This document shows, in pieces, positions 61,711 through 64,000 of a DNA stretch of 64,000 nucleotides (the first letter of the stretch is position 1; every line of letters starts with the position of its first letter). A program made the translations under genes and the position numbers. Source of the DNA: an uncultured Saprospiraceae bacterium (GTDB lineage: Bacteria; Bacteroidota; Bacteroidia; Chitinophagales; Saprospiraceae); contig CAKZQC010000047.1 in assembly GCA_937139495.1 (NCBI GenBank), positions 62,001 to 126,000 of the forward strand. Direction: 5' to 3'. The notes under the pieces were generated by a model. The model was not told the origin of the DNA. It did no database searches and worked only from the letters and a program-made list of their open reading frames with translations.

Positions 61711-63063
61711 TTACGCTTTGTCAGGATTGACAAACTCATAATTATCCAAAAACTTAGTCGTAAAGTCTCCTTCTATAAACTCTCTGGTGTTCATTAGTTG
61801 CTTGTGCAACGGCACCGTTGTTTTAACACCTTCTACGATAAATTCGTCCAAAGCACGGCGCATCTTAGCGATACATTCCTCTCTAGTACGAGCTCTACAA
61901 ATGAGCTTAGCAATCATCGAATCATAGTAAGGCGAAATCGTATAGCCTGCATATACGTGCGTATCTACACGAACACCGTGTCCTTTAGAACTATGAAAGG
62001 ACATGATTTTGCCAGGGCAAGGACGGAAATTGTTATAAGGATCTTCCGCATTGATTCTACACTCGATAGCGTGCATTGTAGGATAATAATTTTTGCCTGA
62101 TATTTTTTCGCCTGCGGCTATCTTAATTTGCTCCATAATCAAATCATGGTCAATTACTTCTTCTGTCACGGTATGTTCTACCTGAATACGAGTATTCATT
62201 TCCATGAAATAGAAGTTCTTATGTTTGTCCACCAAAAACTCGACCGTACCAACGCCTTCATATCCAATAAACTTGGCAGCATTGATAGCCGCTTGTCCCA
62301 TTGCTTCACGCAATTCGTCGGTCAAAAATGGAGAAGGAGATTCTTCAATCAACTTCTGATGACGACGTTGTATCGAACACTCACGTTCCGAAAGGTGGCA
62401 AACATTGCCGTATTGATCTCCTGCAATCTGCACCTCGATGTGTCTCGGTTCTTCCACAAACTTCTCTATGTACATACCATCGTTTCCAAAGGCAGATTTA
62501 GCTTCATTTTGAGCAGAGTTAAGAGCTGCTTCGACATCTTCCTCTTCCCAGACAAGTCGCATTCCTTTGCCACCGCCACCAGCAGTAGCTTTGAGCATAA
62601 TCGGATAGCCGACTTCTTTGCCTATTTTTTTAGCATCGGCTAAATCTTTAACCAAACTTTTGGAACCTGGAATAACAGGAACTTTTGCTTTGATCATCGT
62701 CTCTTTGGCAGTAATCTTATCGCCCATTTTGCGAATGTGGTCAGGCGTTGGTCCAATAAACTTGACGCCAGTCTGTCCGCAGATTTCAGCAAAATCAGCA
62801 TTTTCAGCCAAGAAACCATACCCTGGATGCACGGCATCAGAATTAGTAATCTCTACCGCTGCCATGATATTGGGTACATTTAGGTAAGACAATCCAGAGG
62901 CTGCAGGACCTACACAAACGGCTTCGTCTGCAAAACGGACATGCAAGCTATCTTTGTCTGCCGTAGAATAAATAGCTACGGTTTTGATACCCATTTCCTT
63001 ACAGGTGCGAATAATACGCAAGGCTATTTCGCCTCTATTCGCTATTAATATTTTTTTGAACAT
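61711..63063 (-). CDS. accC: Acetyl-CoA carboxylase, biotin carboxylase subunit
   Basis: A 450-residue ATP-dependent carboxylase that charges biotin on AccB with bicarbonate, the first step of fatty-acid synthesis. Biotin carboxylase fold: start KKILIANRGEIALRIIR, ATP-grasp glycine loop ATAGGGGKGMRLV near 162, EMNTRIQVEHTVTEE near 288 and RINAEDP near 338. Length is standard (about 449). It lies 233 bases after accB; no terminator was seen between them. Confidence 0.96.
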   Translation of the reverse strand: MFKKILIANRGEIALRIIRTCKEMGIKTVAIYSTADKDSLHVRFADEAVCVGPAASGLSYLNVPNIMAAVEITNSDAVHPGYGFLAENADFAEICGQTGVKFIGPTPDHIRKMGDKITAKETMIKAKVPVIPGSKSLVKDLADAKKIGKEVGYPIMLKATAGGGGKGMRLVWEEEDVEAALNSAQNEAKSAFGNDGMYIEKFVEEPRHIEVQIAGDQYGNVCHLSERECSIQRRHQKLIEESPSPFLTDELREAMGQAAINAAKFIGYEGVGTVEFLVDKHKNFYFMEMNTRIQVEHTVTEEVIDHDLIMEQIKIAAGEKISGKNYYPTMHAIECRINAEDPYNNFRPCPGKIMSFHSSKGHGVRVDTHVYAGYTISPYYDSMIAKLICRARTREECIAKMRRALDEFIVEGVKTTVPLHKQLMNTREFIEGDFTTKFLDNYEFVNPDKA

Positions 63064-63296
63064 ATTTTTTTATGGTTATTTTGATAATAATCAAGACCAC
63101 ACCAAAGCCAAACAGGCTGCCTAATCGACAACGCCACTTGCTCTAAGTTTTGGCTATAAGCAATAGAATACTACTAGCAATATCGCACTAAGCGGATTTT
63201 GCTAGTTTCTTCATTGTCTCACAGTTCTTGACACGGATAACATAATCAGAAAGACTGGTCAACCTACTGGTCACCAAACTTTCGGTGTTCAATCAT

Positions 63297-63815
63297 TTAG
63301 ATAGGCTCTACCAAGAATAGCACTTGATCGTACTCTACTGGACTAGCATCTTCGACCATCATTTTCACAATTTTACCACTCACTTCAGCTTTCACTTCGT
63401 TGAATAGTTTCATTGCTTCGATCAAGCAAATGGTATCATCTAGTTCGATAATGTCGCCTACTTTCACAAACGGACCTTTCTCTGGAGAAGGGCTACGGTA
63501 AAAAGTACCAACCATTGGAGATTTTACTTCAATATAGTTTGCGTTTTCTTCTTCTTTTGCTGCTTGCTTATCGTTCGCCAATGCTGTATTGACAACTTGT
63601 TCTTGCGGCAAAGCATTCTGTTGTTGCGGTTGTTGCTGCGGAGCTACATTCATAGGCATACTAGGTACCATCGTAGGCTGCATAATCACCTCTTTATTTG
63701 CAGAATAAGCCTTAGTACGGATGCTAAATTTTGCTTTTTCGTCTTCGTATCTAAACTCGCTAATTTTGCTTTTTTGAATCAACTTAATGAGTTCTTTTAT
63801 TTGATCAAACTCCAT
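63297..63815 (-). CDS. accB: Acetyl-CoA carboxylase, biotin carboxyl carrier protein
   Basis: A 172-residue BCCP. The N-terminal helical part and a Gln/Pro/Ala-rich linker (about 45-85) precede the lipoyl/biotinyl domain, with biotinylated Lys in EAMKLFNEV near residue 140 and the thumb-like PSPEKGPFVKVGD near 110. The common EAMKMMNEI is EAMKLFNEV here, a frequent variant. Sits between efp and accC. Confidence 0.95.
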   Translation of the reverse strand: MEFDQIKELIKLIQKSKISEFRYEDEKAKFSIRTKAYSANKEVIMQPTMVPSMPMNVAPQQQPQQQNALPQEQVVNTALANDKQAAKEEENANYIEVKSPMVGTFYRSPSPEKGPFVKVGDIIELDDTICLIEAMKLFNEVKAEVSGKIVKMMVEDASPVEYDQVLFLVEPI

Positions 63816-63841
63816 AGTTCGTTCTGTTTTGTATTGGTTTC

Positions 63842-63900
63842 AAAAAAAATATTTTGGAAAATGCAAATAGCACAAGACTGGTAAGTCACTGTGCTATTTG
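63842..63900 (-). terminator. Hairpin after efp
   Basis: CAAATAGCACA (63864-63874) pairs perfectly with TGTGCTATTTG (63890-63900), 17 bases beyond the efp stop. On the minus strand a U-rich stretch follows after a short spacer. Confidence 0.6.
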
Positions 63901-63917
63901 GTGTTCTAATAGTGTTA

Positions 63918-64000
63918 CTATTGTTTGACGCGTTCCATGTACGAACCTGTTGCGGTATCGACACGAATAAAGTCGCCTTCTTTGATGAACAAAGGTACGC
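63918..64000 (-). CDS. efp: Elongation factor P, 3' end only
   Basis: The last 27 codons run off the window edge. The translated end reads PLFIKEGDFIRVDTATGSYMERV followed by KQ and stop TAG, matching the C-terminal beta-barrel of EF-P, which helps ribosomes pass polyproline. The order efp-accB-accC is common in bacteria. The 5' part, including the modified lysine loop, is outside. Confidence 0.88.
   Translation of the reverse strand, partial: VPLFIKEGDFIRVDTATGSYMERVKQ

Overview
The window looks like a chromosomal segment of a Bacteroidota member with moderate GC (about 40% by eye). The evidence is: several -7 boxes of the Bacteroidota form TAnnTTTG, many lipoproteins with SC/AC/GC lipoboxes, DUF4199 and HYC_CC_PP-type proteins, a GldL-like FKIQ-W motif protein, and the efp-accB-accC order. 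Several features (a membrane-tethered MutS paralogue, large exported proteins) would fit a Saprospira-like lineage, but I cannot fix the genus. I saw no rRNA, transposase, prophage or CRISPR. One tRNA, Arg(CCG), is present.

Layout. 0.1-9 kb: engB, a MATE exporter, rluF, a three-gene minus-strand unit (DUF3089 hydrolase, small P-loop ATPase, arrestin-like membrane protein), glutamate dehydrogenase and a ccmD/ccsA pair. 9-13.7 kb: class I aldolase, two lipoproteins, maf and an NHL-repeat lipoprotein. 13.8-18 kb: a minus-strand metal-handling cluster with two-HMA exported protein, outer-membrane protein, HYC-type Cys-rich protein, HMA-MauE membrane fusion, an AraC regulator with its own CxxC metal-binding-like N-terminus, and a TetR regulator. 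18-29.3 kb: fatty-acid oxidation enzyme, two ABC-F ATPases, tRNA-Arg, RluA-type synthase, a membrane protein, an orphan 5'-nucleotidase C-domain lipoprotein, nth and dcd. 29.4-40 kb: a lipoprotein pair around a membrane protein, FKBP, rlmF, an MsbA-like exporter/ADP-ribosylglycohydrolase/LpxL-like unit, two Lys-rich membrane proteins and the membrane MutS paralogue. 40-47.8 kb: nrdB, nrdA, an AT-rich TrlF-family PHP-ATPase gene and a dihaem cytochrome c peroxidase. 48-64 kb: ROK kinase, a 177-bp-repeat membrane protein, DUF72, prmA, a 1720-residue exported protein, two DUF4199 proteins with a glycosyltransferase, a membrane-anchored EEP hydrolase, accC, accB and the 3' end of efp.

Most of the window is core metabolism and maintenance. 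The parts most worth a second look are the TrlF gene (composition unlike its neighbours), the metal cluster with a probable fused sensor-regulator, the uncharacterised ATPase/arrestin-like/DUF3089 unit, and a roughly 190-bp imperfect palindrome in the gap before the first ABC-F gene. Transcripts are short and often end in clear hairpins; in several hairpins the single imperfect pair is a G-U only on the strand of the gene they follow, which supports their orientation.
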